DNA from: an uncultured Bacillota bacterium
Lineage (GTDB): Bacteria; Bacillota; Clostridia; UBA1381
NCBI GenBank assembly: GCA_949297205.1
Contig: CASFSH010000192.1
Coordinates: forward strand, 1 to 6,856
Reading direction: 5' to 3'
DNA: 6,856 bases
The notes beneath the pieces were generated by a model. That model searched no databases. It saw only the letters and a list, made by a program, of their open reading frames with translations, and had not been told where the DNA came from. Positions within the stretch are counted from its first letter, which is position 1. Each line of letters opens with the position of its first letter. Below, piece by piece: positions 1-5,940 of this stretch. The translations under genes and the position numbers were made by a program.

Positions 1-1431
1 GATGATTCTTACCGCTATGGTTTTGTATGTTGTTTTTTAAACAGCATATTCTTAAGCGGAATAGAAAAACCGGAACAGTATTCACAAAAACAAATTGACG
101 CAATACTTGATGAAATACGCCCCACAGAGGATGATACAGAAAAAGTTTCACCTGTTTCCGATCCGAATATTATATTTATTCAGCTGGAATCCTTTATTGA
201 CCCATATCTCATATCGGGTGCAAGATACAGTGAAGACCCTGTTCCCAATTTCCGTTCTTTAAAGGAAAATTACTCTTCAGGTAAATTTAACGTATCGGTA
301 TACGGCGGCGGAACGGCAAATACCGAATTTGAAGTCCTCACAGGAATGAATATAAACCATTTCGGCATCGGGGAATATCCATATGAAACAATACTTCAAA
401 ATCAGGCTGCGGAAACCATTGCATACACTCTGAAAAAATACGGATATTCAACCCATGCACTGCACAATCACACCGGAACTTTCTACGACCGTCACAAAGT
501 CTACAAAAATCTCGGTTTTGATACCTTTATTCCTGCAGAATATATGGACAACATTGAATATAACCGTCTTGGATGGGAAAAAAGCAACGCCTTTACAAAA
601 TATGCTTTTGAATCTCTTGAAAGTACAAAAAACAGGGATTTCCTCTTTATAGTAACTTCACAGTGTCATGGAAAATATCCTCAGGATACCGACATTGATT
701 ACGAAATCAAAGTAACAGGCAATGACGCAATTATGAACATTAAACCCGATCTTGAGTATTATGTCAATGAGCTTCATGATGAAGATCAATGGCTGCAGTC
801 ATTCCTTGATGAGCTTGAAAATTATGATGAGCCGGTAATGGTTGTTATGTATGGTGACCATATGCCGTCACTGAATTTCCCCGAAGATATGCTTGAAACG
901 GAAGAAATATATCAGACCGAATATGTTATTTGGACTAACTACAGCCTGCCCAAATCGGATATTGAATTAAATTCTTACGAATTATCCGCATACACTCTCG
1001 GTATGCTGGGAATACATGACGGTGTTATGACACAGCTTCATCAATTTAAATACAAAAACGGCGCAGAATGTTCAAGCGAAGAAAAAATACTTCAATATGA
1101 TATGCTTTACGGAAACCATTATGTGTACAATAACATAAACTATACACGCTGCTTTCCTACCGACATGAAGCTGGGAATTGAAGAAATACGCATTAATGAC
1201 GTAAAACTCGGCTCAAAAACCGCAAAAATTAACGGGTCCGGATTTACTCCGTCAAGTGTTGTTTACGTGGATTCAAATTCATGTAAAACTCAATACATCA
1301 GTCCAAATCAGCTTTCCATAGATATTGACGACTGCAAAAATTACACAAGTATAACAGTCGCACAAAGAACTGCGGAATTTGTTGTTTTGGGAAGATCGGA
1401 ACCATATAATAATCCAAAAAAAAACAAATAA
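1..1431 (+). CDS. LTA synthase family phosphoglycerol transferase (sulfatase fold) with C-terminal TIG-like domain, 5' partial
   Basis: The frame is open from base 1, so the gene begins upstream of the window; the internal ATG at 346 is not the start because catalytic motifs precede it. Numbering from the window edge gives 476 residues. Residues 57-65 (IIFIQLESF, metal-ligand Glu63) match the LtaS EXSF motif. Residues 102-110 (GGGTANTEF) carry the nucleophile Thr105, equivalent to Thr300 of S. aureus LtaS. His223 (SQCHG) and the metal pair Asp286-His287 (MYGDHMP) complete the site. By family knowledge these are extracellular, Mn-dependent enzymes that move glycerol phosphate from phosphatidylglycerol onto a glycolipid or teichoic-acid-type polymer, anchored by N-terminal membrane helices; those helices would lie off the window. 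After the enzyme domain, residues about 394-465 look like an IPT/TIG immunoglobulin-like module (INGSGFTPSS, then YISPNQLSID), which classical LtaS lacks. The exact acceptor polymer cannot be told. Confidence 0.9.
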   Translation, partial: DDSYRYGFVCCFLNSIFLSGIEKPEQYSQKQIDAILDEIRPTEDDTEKVSPVSDPNIIFIQLESFIDPYLISGARYSEDPVPNFRSLKENYSSGKFNVSVYGGGTANTEFEVLTGMNINHFGIGEYPYETILQNQAAETIAYTLKKYGYSTHALHNHTGTFYDRHKVYKNLGFDTFIPAEYMDNIEYNRLGWEKSNAFTKYAFESLESTKNRDFLFIVTSQCHGKYPQDTDIDYEIKVTGNDAIMNIKPDLEYYVNELHDEDQWLQSFLDELENYDEPVMVVMYGDHMPSLNFPEDMLETEEIYQTEYVIWTNYSLPKSDIELNSYELSAYTLGMLGIHDGVMTQLHQFKYKNGAECSSEEKILQYDMLYGNHYVYNNINYTRCFPTDMKLGIEEIRINDVKLGSKTAKINGSGFTPSSVVYVDSNSCKTQYISPNQLSIDIDDCKNYTSITVAQRTAEFVVLGRSEPYNNPKKNK

Positions 1432-1437
1432 ATACAA

Positions 1438-1467
1438 AAGGGGCGCTGCATCAAATCAGCGTCCCTT
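1438..1467. terminator. Hairpin terminator between convergent genes
   Basis: An 11-bp stem (1438-1448 with 1457-1467, one G-T wobble) encloses an 8-nt loop, and lies between the stop codons of two convergent genes. Read on the minus strand the stem is followed by a T-rich run, the complement of the A-rich stretch at 1416-1439. That makes it a good intrinsic terminator for the thioesterase. Read on the plus strand the following bases are only weakly T-rich, so termination of the LtaS-like gene there is less certain. Confidence 0.8.
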
Positions 1468-1474
1468 AGCATTA

Positions 1475-1903
1475 CTATTCTTCTTCTGTTAAAATTCCTG
1501 CCATAACTTCATAGCAATCGGGAAATTTCTTTTTCAGATTTATCGGCTTCATTGAGTGATCGCAAAAAGCATGAGTTGTCCAGCCGATATTTAACAATTC
1601 ATTATCCGATTCTCTGTACACTTCATATTTAAAAATACATCTGACAACGGTAAGCTTTATAAGTGTGGTTTTAATAAGTACGGTATCGCCGTAAACAGCG
1701 GGTTTTATATACCTTGAGCGGGTTTCTGCAAGTGGAAGATACAGTCCCTTCTGTTCCATATCGTAATATCTGACTCCCGCTGCGGTGACAAATTCGTCTC
1801 TCGCCACTTCAAACCACGGATAATACCTTGAATGATGTACAATTCCCATTCTGTCCGTTTCACAATATCTTACCACTATCTTTGTAATGCTTTCTTTCTG
1901 CAT
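1475..1903 (-). CDS. Acyl-CoA thioesterase, YbgC/FadM type (4HBT hotdog fold)
   Basis: The 142-residue length is normal for a single hotdog domain. Residues 11-27 (VRYCETDRMGIVHHSRY) match the YbgC/4-hydroxybenzoyl-CoA thioesterase signature; Asp17 sits where the catalytic Asp17 lies in the Pseudomonas enzyme. The later YIKPAVYGDTV stretch (about residues 65-75) is also typical of the family. These cytoplasmic enzymes hydrolyse acyl-CoA thioesters, often short-chain or aromatic; the substrate cannot be read from sequence. The start ATG is supported by AAAGGA at 1915-1920 (minus strand), 11 nt upstream. The gene appears monocistronic, with its own terminator just downstream and a divergent small ORF upstream. 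I found no convincing promoter in 1904-1998. Confidence 0.9.
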   Translation of the reverse strand: MQKESITKIVVRYCETDRMGIVHHSRYYPWFEVARDEFVTAAGVRYYDMEQKGLYLPLAETRSRYIKPAVYGDTVLIKTTLIKLTVVRCIFKYEVYRESDNELLNIGWTTHAFCDHSMKPINLKKKFPDCYEVMAGILTEEE

Positions 1904-1986
1904 CTGTTATATAATCCTTTCATGTATAATTTTTCCTGTTGTGTAGAATAATAATCCTTAGCATACTGCTTTATTCAAACAGCATA

Positions 1987-1993
1987 CGGAGGA
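1987..1993 (+). promoter_or_regulatory. Strong Shine-Dalgarno (CGGAGGA) fixing the small-ORF start
   Basis: CGGAGGA lies 5 nt before the ATG at 1999. This is the best-matched ribosome binding site of any plus-strand ORF in the window. It decides the start of the small ORF: the longer reading from TTG at 1939 has no purine-rich site before it. Confidence 0.6.
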
Positions 1994-1998
1994 TATTT

Positions 1999-2232
1999 AT
2001 GTTAAAAATCAGACTTCTTTTTATCGCCGCTTTATTATGGATTGACGGCATAACAATATTTCTTTTGAATCTGCCTCTGAAATTATATCCAAAGCTGTCT
2101 CTTTGCAGCAAAATCATTGTTGCCGCCGGCAGAATACTTGAAAAAAAACTAAATTCTTTCAAGTGCAGAGAGCAAAAATATTTACTTCTTTTCTTCACTC
2201 TCCTCGGAACTGACTGCCATAATAACCTCTAA
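1999..2232 (+). CDS. Hypothetical small membrane-type protein, 77 aa
   Basis: I do not recognise this protein. It starts MLKIRLLFIAALLW, has a hydrophobic run over residues about 4-28 (one likely membrane segment or an uncleaved signal), then a basic, cysteine-containing middle (LCSKIIVAAGRILEKKLNSFK) and a second short hydrophobic run (YLLLFF) near the C terminus. The strong SD five bases before the ATG is the main argument that it is translated. It is divergent from the thioesterase and its last 51 bp overlap the 3' end of the minus-strand CNNM/CorC gene. Perfect TATAAT hexamers occur upstream at 1910-1915 and 1925-1930, but without a good -35 partner. It could instead be a chance ORF in AT-rich spacer DNA; the C-terminal part, antisense to coding sequence, is the least trustworthy. 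Confidence 0.45.
   Translation: MLKIRLLFIAALLWIDGITIFLLNLPLKLYPKLSLCSKIIVAAGRILEKKLNSFKCREQKYLLLFFTLLGTDCHNNL
2136..2164. repeat. AT-rich inverted repeat after the CNNM/CorC gene
   Basis: Arms ACTTGAAA (2136-2143) and TTTCAAGT (2157-2164) form an 8-bp stem with a 13-nt loop, starting 18 nt past the stop codon of the minus-strand membrane protein gene. It lies where a terminator is expected, but the stem is AT-rich and the oligo-T run is inside the loop rather than after it, so it is a weak terminator candidate. It also lies within the plus-strand small ORF. Confidence 0.3.
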
Positions 2233-3426
2233 TGCACGTCTTTCATCTGCTTTTGTTACGGTAACGGTAACATTTTTATACTTAAACTCGTCTTTTGCCT
2301 CAGGTACTTTTTCAAGCATTTCCATAACCCAGCCTCCGACAGTAGAACTTTCCGATTCAATTTCAATACCTGTAAGATTGGATATTTTATCAATTGCGGC
2401 ATTACAGGATATTTTAAAACATCCCTTTGCCAATCTGACGCAGTCTATAACAACCTCGTCATATTCATCCCATATTTCTCCAACCAATTTCTCTATAACG
2501 TCTTCAAGAGTAACTATACCCTCTGTACCGCCGTATTCATCGGTTACTATTGCAAGATGTGTTTTCTTTTTCTGCAGCAGAGTAAGAAGATTTGATATTT
2601 TCATATTTCCCGCCACATATACAACAGGTTTTATAACCTCATCAATGGGTTTATTTTCCTCTATTACCGAATAACTGAAATCCTTTTGGTGTATGACGCC
2701 TATAATATTATCCACAGTTTCCTTATATACCGGTATTCTTGAAAACCTTGTTTCTTTAAATATTTTGTTTATCTCTTCAACCGGCATTTCATGATCAACC
2801 GCTATAATATCAACTCTCGGAATCAGAATATCATCAACGTTAAGATCATAAAATTCAATAGCGCTTGTAAGAAGTTCACCCTCATTTTTATCTATACCGC
2901 CGTCTGCCTGAGCTTCCTTTACCATTGTAAGAAGCTCATCGTCGGTAATTAAATTATCACTTTTTATTCCTATTAATTTTGCCAGTGCACTTTTAAGCTT
3001 TACAAAAAAGAGTGTAACCGGTGTAAGCACGACGCATATAGCGTATATATACGGCGCTGAAAATATCGCAAATTTTTCCGGCATCTCTTTTGCTATTCCC
3101 TTAGGCGTTATCTCTCCGAAAATAAGTATTACAACAGTCATTACAACAGTAGATACAGCAACTCCGTTATTTTTAAGCAATTCCACAAACAAAGCCGTCG
3201 CTATTGATGTAGACATGATATTTACTATATTGTTTCCCACAAGAATACTTGATAAAAGTTTATCATATTCATCATACAGCTTAAGAGCCGTCTGTGCTCT
3301 CTTATTTGAATCTTTTGCCATATTTTTTAATTTTATCCTGTTTGCTGCCGAAAAAGCGGTTTCGGTGGCACTGAAGTAACCCGACATGAGAATAAGAACT
3401 ATTAGCCCTGCAATAGATGCATACAT
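2182..3426 (-). CDS. CNNM/CBS/CorC_HlyC-domain membrane protein (hemolysin C-like, probable Mg2+/cation transporter)
   Basis: The 414-residue protein has the usual domain order. The N-terminal CNNM (DUF21) region covers about residues 1-155, with hydrophobic runs near 4-20, 68-85, 90-105 and 122-145, and the conserved GEITPKG at 104-110. A CBS pair follows: the first begins near IPRVDIIAV (202-210) and contains FSRIPVY (228-234); the second contains TDEYGGTEGIVTLEDV (295-310). The CorC_HlyC transporter-associated domain covers about 325-405 (STVGGWVMEML near 361-371). Members such as MpfA, YhdP and CorC are linked to Mg2+ or Na+ export and Mg2+ homeostasis; the hemolysin name is historical. 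The ATG is preceded by GGAGGTA (minus strand, 3437-3443) with a rather long 10-nt gap; a nearer ATG at 3435-3437 is out of frame. A terminator upstream (3539-3580) suggests an independent transcript, though I see no clear promoter in 3427-3538. Confidence 0.93.
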   Translation of the reverse strand: MYASIAGLIVLILMSGYFSATETAFSAANRIKLKNMAKDSNKRAQTALKLYDEYDKLLSSILVGNNIVNIMSTSIATALFVELLKNNGVAVSTVVMTVVILIFGEITPKGIAKEMPEKFAIFSAPYIYAICVVLTPVTLFFVKLKSALAKLIGIKSDNLITDDELLTMVKEAQADGGIDKNEGELLTSAIEFYDLNVDDILIPRVDIIAVDHEMPVEEINKIFKETRFSRIPVYKETVDNIIGVIHQKDFSYSVIEENKPIDEVIKPVVYVAGNMKISNLLTLLQKKKTHLAIVTDEYGGTEGIVTLEDVIEKLVGEIWDEYDEVVIDCVRLAKGCFKISCNAAIDKISNLTGIEIESESSTVGGWVMEMLEKVPEAKDEFKYKNVTVTVTKADERRALEVIMAVSSEESEEKK

Positions 3427-3538
3427 TTAAAAATCATACCTCCGAATATAATCAATAACCGATAATTGACTGTAAATTTATTTTATATGTAAACTGTATT
3501 CATATAAAAATATATCAATCATCTTTTTAAATTTTTTT

Positions 3539-3580
3539 GCAAAAAAGCAACAAAAGCCACACCATCACGATGCAGCCTTT
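3539..3580 (-). terminator. Intrinsic terminator downstream of the DUF1858 gene
   Basis: On the minus strand a 12-bp stem (3569-3580 with 3552-3563) with a 5-nt loop begins 9 nt after the DUF1858 stop codon. Several pairs are G-T wobbles. It runs straight into a T-rich stretch (TTTTGTTGC then six T). The wobble pairs would not form in a plus-strand RNA, which supports a minus-strand role. Confidence 0.7.
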
Positions 3581-3589
3581 AATATTCAA

Positions 3590-3793
3590 TTATGCCTGTT
3601 GTTCCAAAAAGTTATTTATATCTTCCACAAGCTTATCTGCATCGGCACCGTGTACCATACAAGCCTGTTCGATACTTTCTCCGCTTGCTGACGGGCATCC
3701 CACGCAATGCATTCCTATATCAAGGAAAAACTGCGCCGTTGCCGTATTCATTTTCAATACGTCCATAATAATAGTATCTTTTGTTACCTTCAT
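3590..3793 (-). CDS. DUF1858 domain protein (hybrid-cluster-protein-associated redox disulfide domain)
   Basis: The whole 67-residue protein is one DUF1858 domain: MKVTKDTIIMDVL at the N terminus, a central IGMHCVGCPSASGES with the CxxC pair Cys30/Cys33, a third cysteine at 45, and an acidic helical tail. The family (TIGR03980/DUF1858) occurs in anaerobes, alone or fused to other redox domains, and the CxxC is proposed to form a redox-active disulfide or bind metal; no reaction is established. The ATG is preceded by AAAGGAA (minus strand, 3803-3809) at 9-nt spacing. A terminator follows it, so it is probably transcribed alone, either from the putative promoter at 3868-3896 or with a long leader from 4092-4120. 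No hybrid cluster protein gene lies beside it in this window. Confidence 0.92.
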   Translation of the reverse strand: MKVTKDTIIMDVLKMNTATAQFFLDIGMHCVGCPSASGESIEQACMVHGADADKLVEDINNFLEQQA

Positions 3794-3867
3794 ATTATAT
3801 CATTCCTTTCAAAATCGCGGTCCCCGACATACAAGCCGTATAAGCACCGTAAAACACATGACTTAAT

Positions 3868-3896
3868 CATATATTAAAGGATAGACGTACTGACAA
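3868..3896 (-). promoter_or_regulatory. Putative sigma-A promoter for the DUF1858 gene
   Basis: On the minus strand TTGTCA (3891-3896, five of six consensus bases) is separated by 17 nt from TATATG (3868-3873, four of six). Transcription would start near 3861, giving a leader of about 68 nt before the ATG at 3793. The prediction is from hexamer and spacing match only, in AT-rich DNA. Confidence 0.4.
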
Positions 3897-3900
3897 TAAT

Positions 3901-4085
3901 TTTTTGCAAAATGTATGAACAATATCTGTTATCTTACAGACAAGCATTTGCGTATTTTCATCATATCGGGGTGTAAAAGAAACAAATACGGGTAAAAGTT
4001 TCTTTGATATGATACGAAAAAGACTCCTCCACAAAACACGTCAATCATTCCCACCGCATCATTTTACCGTCAATACGGCAATCCT
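3901..4085 (-). ncRNA. Candidate structured RNA or long structured leader between ftsH and the DUF1858 gene
   Basis: The gene-free stretch 3794-4116 contains three predicted stems. (1) 4065-4080: a 6-bp stem with a 4-nt loop whose G-U pair forms only on the minus strand. (2) 3951-4016: the arm 3998-4016 pairs along all 19 nt with 3976-3983, 3961-3967 and 3951-3954, leaving one-sided bulges of 8 and 6 nt and a 14-nt loop. (3) 3906-3951: outer arms GCAAAATG (3906-3913) and CATTTGC (3945-3951) around an inner stem TCTGT/ACAGA (3925-3929, 3936-3940). A promoter-like sequence at 4092-4120 points into it on the minus strand. It matches no RNA family I recognise. It could be a free small RNA, a leader of the DUF1858 mRNA (about 290 nt), or the ftsH 3' UTR; the plus strand is not excluded. 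Ends are approximate. Confidence 0.35.
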
Positions 4086-4091
4086 TTTTAT

Positions 4092-4120
4092 ATTATATCA
4101 CATTATTTATAAATAATCAA
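4092..4120 (-). promoter_or_regulatory. Putative extended -10 promoter overlapping the ftsH stop codon
   Basis: On the minus strand TTGATT (4115-4120, four of six) is followed after exactly 17 nt by a perfect TATAAT (4092-4097), preceded by TGA, so that an extended -10 TGnTATAAT is present. The ftsH stop codon (4117-4119) lies inside the -35 box. Transcription would begin near 4085-4083 and run through the structured region towards the DUF1858 gene. It is the best promoter match I found in the window. Confidence 0.55.
4102..4117. repeat. Perfect 16-bp AT-only palindrome
   Basis: ATTATTTATAAATAAT is its own reverse complement. It overlaps the first base of the ftsH stop triplet and fills most of the spacer and part of the -35 box of the putative promoter at 4092-4120. 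It could be an operator for a dimeric regulator or simply AT-rich sequence; it has no GC core and would be a poor terminator for ftsH. Confidence 0.5.
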
Positions 4121-5940
4121 GATATAGATTGTAAATAAATTTTTTCAAATTCAGCTTCATTAAGTGTTTCTTTATCAAGCAGTTCTTGTGTTACCGCTTC
4201 CAAAACGTTGATATTCTCACGAATAAGCTGTTTTGTTTTTTCATACAGTTCCGATATTATCCTCTGAACTTCATCATCAATCTCAGCTGCATATTTTTCC
4301 GAATAATTTCTGGCATGACCGTAATCTCTGCCCAGGAAAACCTCTTCCTCGTTGTCATAGCATACAAGTCCGAGTTTTTCACTCATTCCGTATCTTGTTA
4401 CCATTGCACGAGCCACATTGGTTGCCTGTTTAATATCGTTTGAAGCTCCTGTGCTTATATCATCAAGGACAATTTCCTCCGCAGCCCTGCCGCCCAGGGA
4501 TTTTATTATATCATTCAGCATCTCGCCCTTAGAAGAATAGAATACATCTTCTTTCGGAGTATACATTGTATATCCTCCCGCTCTTCCTCGTGGAATTATT
4601 GATACCTGGTGTATCTTTTCTTCATTGTCAATAAGCTTTGACACTATGGCGTGTCCCGCTTCATGGTATGCTGTCAGCTTTCTTTCCTTTTCGGTTATCT
4701 TTTTGGATTTTTTCTGTGCACCCATCATAACCTTAAGGTTTGCGTCTTCAATATCCGCAGAATCTATCTTTGTCTTGTTTCTTCTTGCTGCAAATATTGC
4801 CGCTTCATTCATAAGATTTTCAAGGTCAGCACCGGTATATCCCGATGTTACTTTTGCTATTCTTGCAAGGTCCACATCCTCCGCAAGGGGCTTTTTCCTT
4901 GAATGTACCTTTAAAATTTCCTCTCTGCCCAGTACATCGGGAGCGTCAACCACTATCTGTCTGTCAAAACGTCCCGGTCTTAAAAGTGCAGGGTCCAAAA
5001 TATCCGGCCTGTTGGTTGCCGCCATCATTATAATGCCTTCGTTTGTACCGAAACCGTCCATTTCAACCAGCAGCTGATTTAATGTCTGTTCTCTTTCATC
5101 ATGTCCGCCGCCCATTCCGGCGCCTCTTTTTCTGCCCACAGCGTCAATTTCATCTATAAATATAATACACGGCTTATTTTTCTTCGCCTGTTCAAACAAA
5201 TCCCTAACTCTCGACGCGCCTACACCTACATATAATTCCACAAAATCCGAACCGCTTATGGAGAAAAACGGAACTCCCGCTTCTCCCGCAACCGCTCTTG
5301 CAAGCAGCGTTTTTCCCGTTCCGGGAGAACCCACAAGCAAAACGCCTTTAGGTATTCTTGCACCTAAATCTATAAACTTTTTGGGATTTTTCAGAAATTC
5401 AACAATTTCCTGCAATTCTTCCTTTTCTTCAACCGCACCGGCAACGTCTTCAAATCTTGTTTTCTTTGTGTCGGGTGCGATCATTTTCGCTCTGTTCTTT
5501 GTAAATCCCGCACCTCTGCCTGCGGAATTAGCAAAGAAAAACATTATAATTACAATCAAAAGTATAATGCTTATTGCCGGTGTTATTATGCTCATCCATG
5601 AAATTTTGGGTTCGCATACCGTAACTGTAAGCAAGCCGTTCTGTGACTGGGAATTGATCTGCTCTCCCACATCATTGTAAAGCACATCAACCGACGGTAT
5701 TCGCACCGTTATCTCTCTTTGGCTGATATTCGTTTGGGTTTCGTCCGTTTTCAAAACCGCCGTAATCTCATCATCACAAAGATCAATTCTTTCAATATCT
5801 TCATTTTTTATAAGATTTATAAAGTCGGAATATGCCACTGTATTTCTCTGATTTATCATGCCGGCAAACATAATATACATTATTAATATAATCACAGCCA
5901 CAAATATCCACGATCCTATATTTCTTGCTTTCTTTTGCAT
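4117..5940 (-). CDS. ftsH: ATP-dependent zinc metalloprotease FtsH
   Basis: The 607-residue protein is a complete FtsH. It has TM1 (about 11-29), an extracytoplasmic domain (about 30-112) and TM2 (about 116-137), then the AAA+ domain with Walker A GSPGTGKT (204-211), pore motif ELYVGVG (235-241), Walker B IIFIDEID (259-266) and the second region of homology RPGRFDRQ (321-328). The M41 protease domain carries HEAGH (426-430; His426 and His430 bind zinc, Glu427 is catalytic), with Asp502 in STGASNDIK the likely third ligand. As a membrane-bound hexamer it degrades misassembled membrane proteins and selected soluble regulators. The tail after the protease domain is short. The ATG follows the tilS stop codon with no gap and uses AGGAG (minus strand, 5951-5955) inside the tilS end, which implies cotranscription and translational coupling. 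No obvious GC-rich terminator follows. Confidence 0.98.
   Translation of the reverse strand: MQKKARNIGSWIFVAVIILIMYIMFAGMINQRNTVAYSDFINLIKNEDIERIDLCDDEITAVLKTDETQTNISQREITVRIPSVDVLYNDVGEQINSQSQNGLLTVTVCEPKISWMSIITPAISIILLIVIIMFFFANSAGRGAGFTKNRAKMIAPDTKKTRFEDVAGAVEEKEELQEIVEFLKNPKKFIDLGARIPKGVLLVGSPGTGKTLLARAVAGEAGVPFFSISGSDFVELYVGVGASRVRDLFEQAKKNKPCIIFIDEIDAVGRKRGAGMGGGHDEREQTLNQLLVEMDGFGTNEGIIMMAATNRPDILDPALLRPGRFDRQIVVDAPDVLGREEILKVHSRKKPLAEDVDLARIAKVTSGYTGADLENLMNEAAIFAARRNKTKIDSADIEDANLKVMMGAQKKSKKITEKERKLTAYHEAGHAIVSKLIDNEEKIHQVSIIPRGRAGGYTMYTPKEDVFYSSKGEMLNDIIKSLGGRAAEEIVLDDISTGASNDIKQATNVARAMVTRYGMSEKLGLVCYDNEEEVFLGRDYGHARNYSEKYAAEIDDEVQRIISELYEKTKQLIRENINVLEAVTQELLDKETLNEAEFEKIYLQSIS

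Noticed and set aside
1939..1998. Extended 97-codon form of the small ORF from a TTG at 1939
   Set aside because: No Shine-Dalgarno precedes the TTG, while the ATG at 1999 has an excellent one.
1971..2198. 75-codon minus-strand ORF starting at GTG near the end of the CNNM/CorC gene
   Set aside because: Its GTG has a purine run only about one base away, which is too close, and it lies antisense to the better-supported small ORF. Composition looks random.
3533..3546. Palindrome of six T, GC, six A
   Set aside because: It is part of the T-rich tail after the DUF1858 terminator; homopolymer tracts readily give such palindromes and no other role is needed.
3812..3827. T-box-like GGGGACCGCG on the minus strand upstream of the DUF1858 gene
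   Set aside because: The invariant UGGN of a T-box bulge is missing, no specifier stem or terminator hairpin is evident, and the downstream gene is not an amino-acid or aminoacyl-tRNA synthetase gene.
3929..4048. 39-codon minus-strand ORF (ATG at 4046-4048) through the large hairpin
   Set aside because: The only purine-rich site directly abuts the ATG, the frame spans strongly paired DNA, and the peptide has no recognisable feature.
4065..4090. Plus-strand terminator (short stem followed by CCTTTTTAT)
   Set aside because: On the plus strand the stem is only 4 bp with an A-C mismatch, and the T run starts several bases after it; no plus-strand gene needs it.
4625..5077. 150-codon plus-strand ORF inside ftsH
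   Set aside because: It is a shadow of a highly conserved minus-strand coding sequence, with no ribosome site and no recognisable domain.
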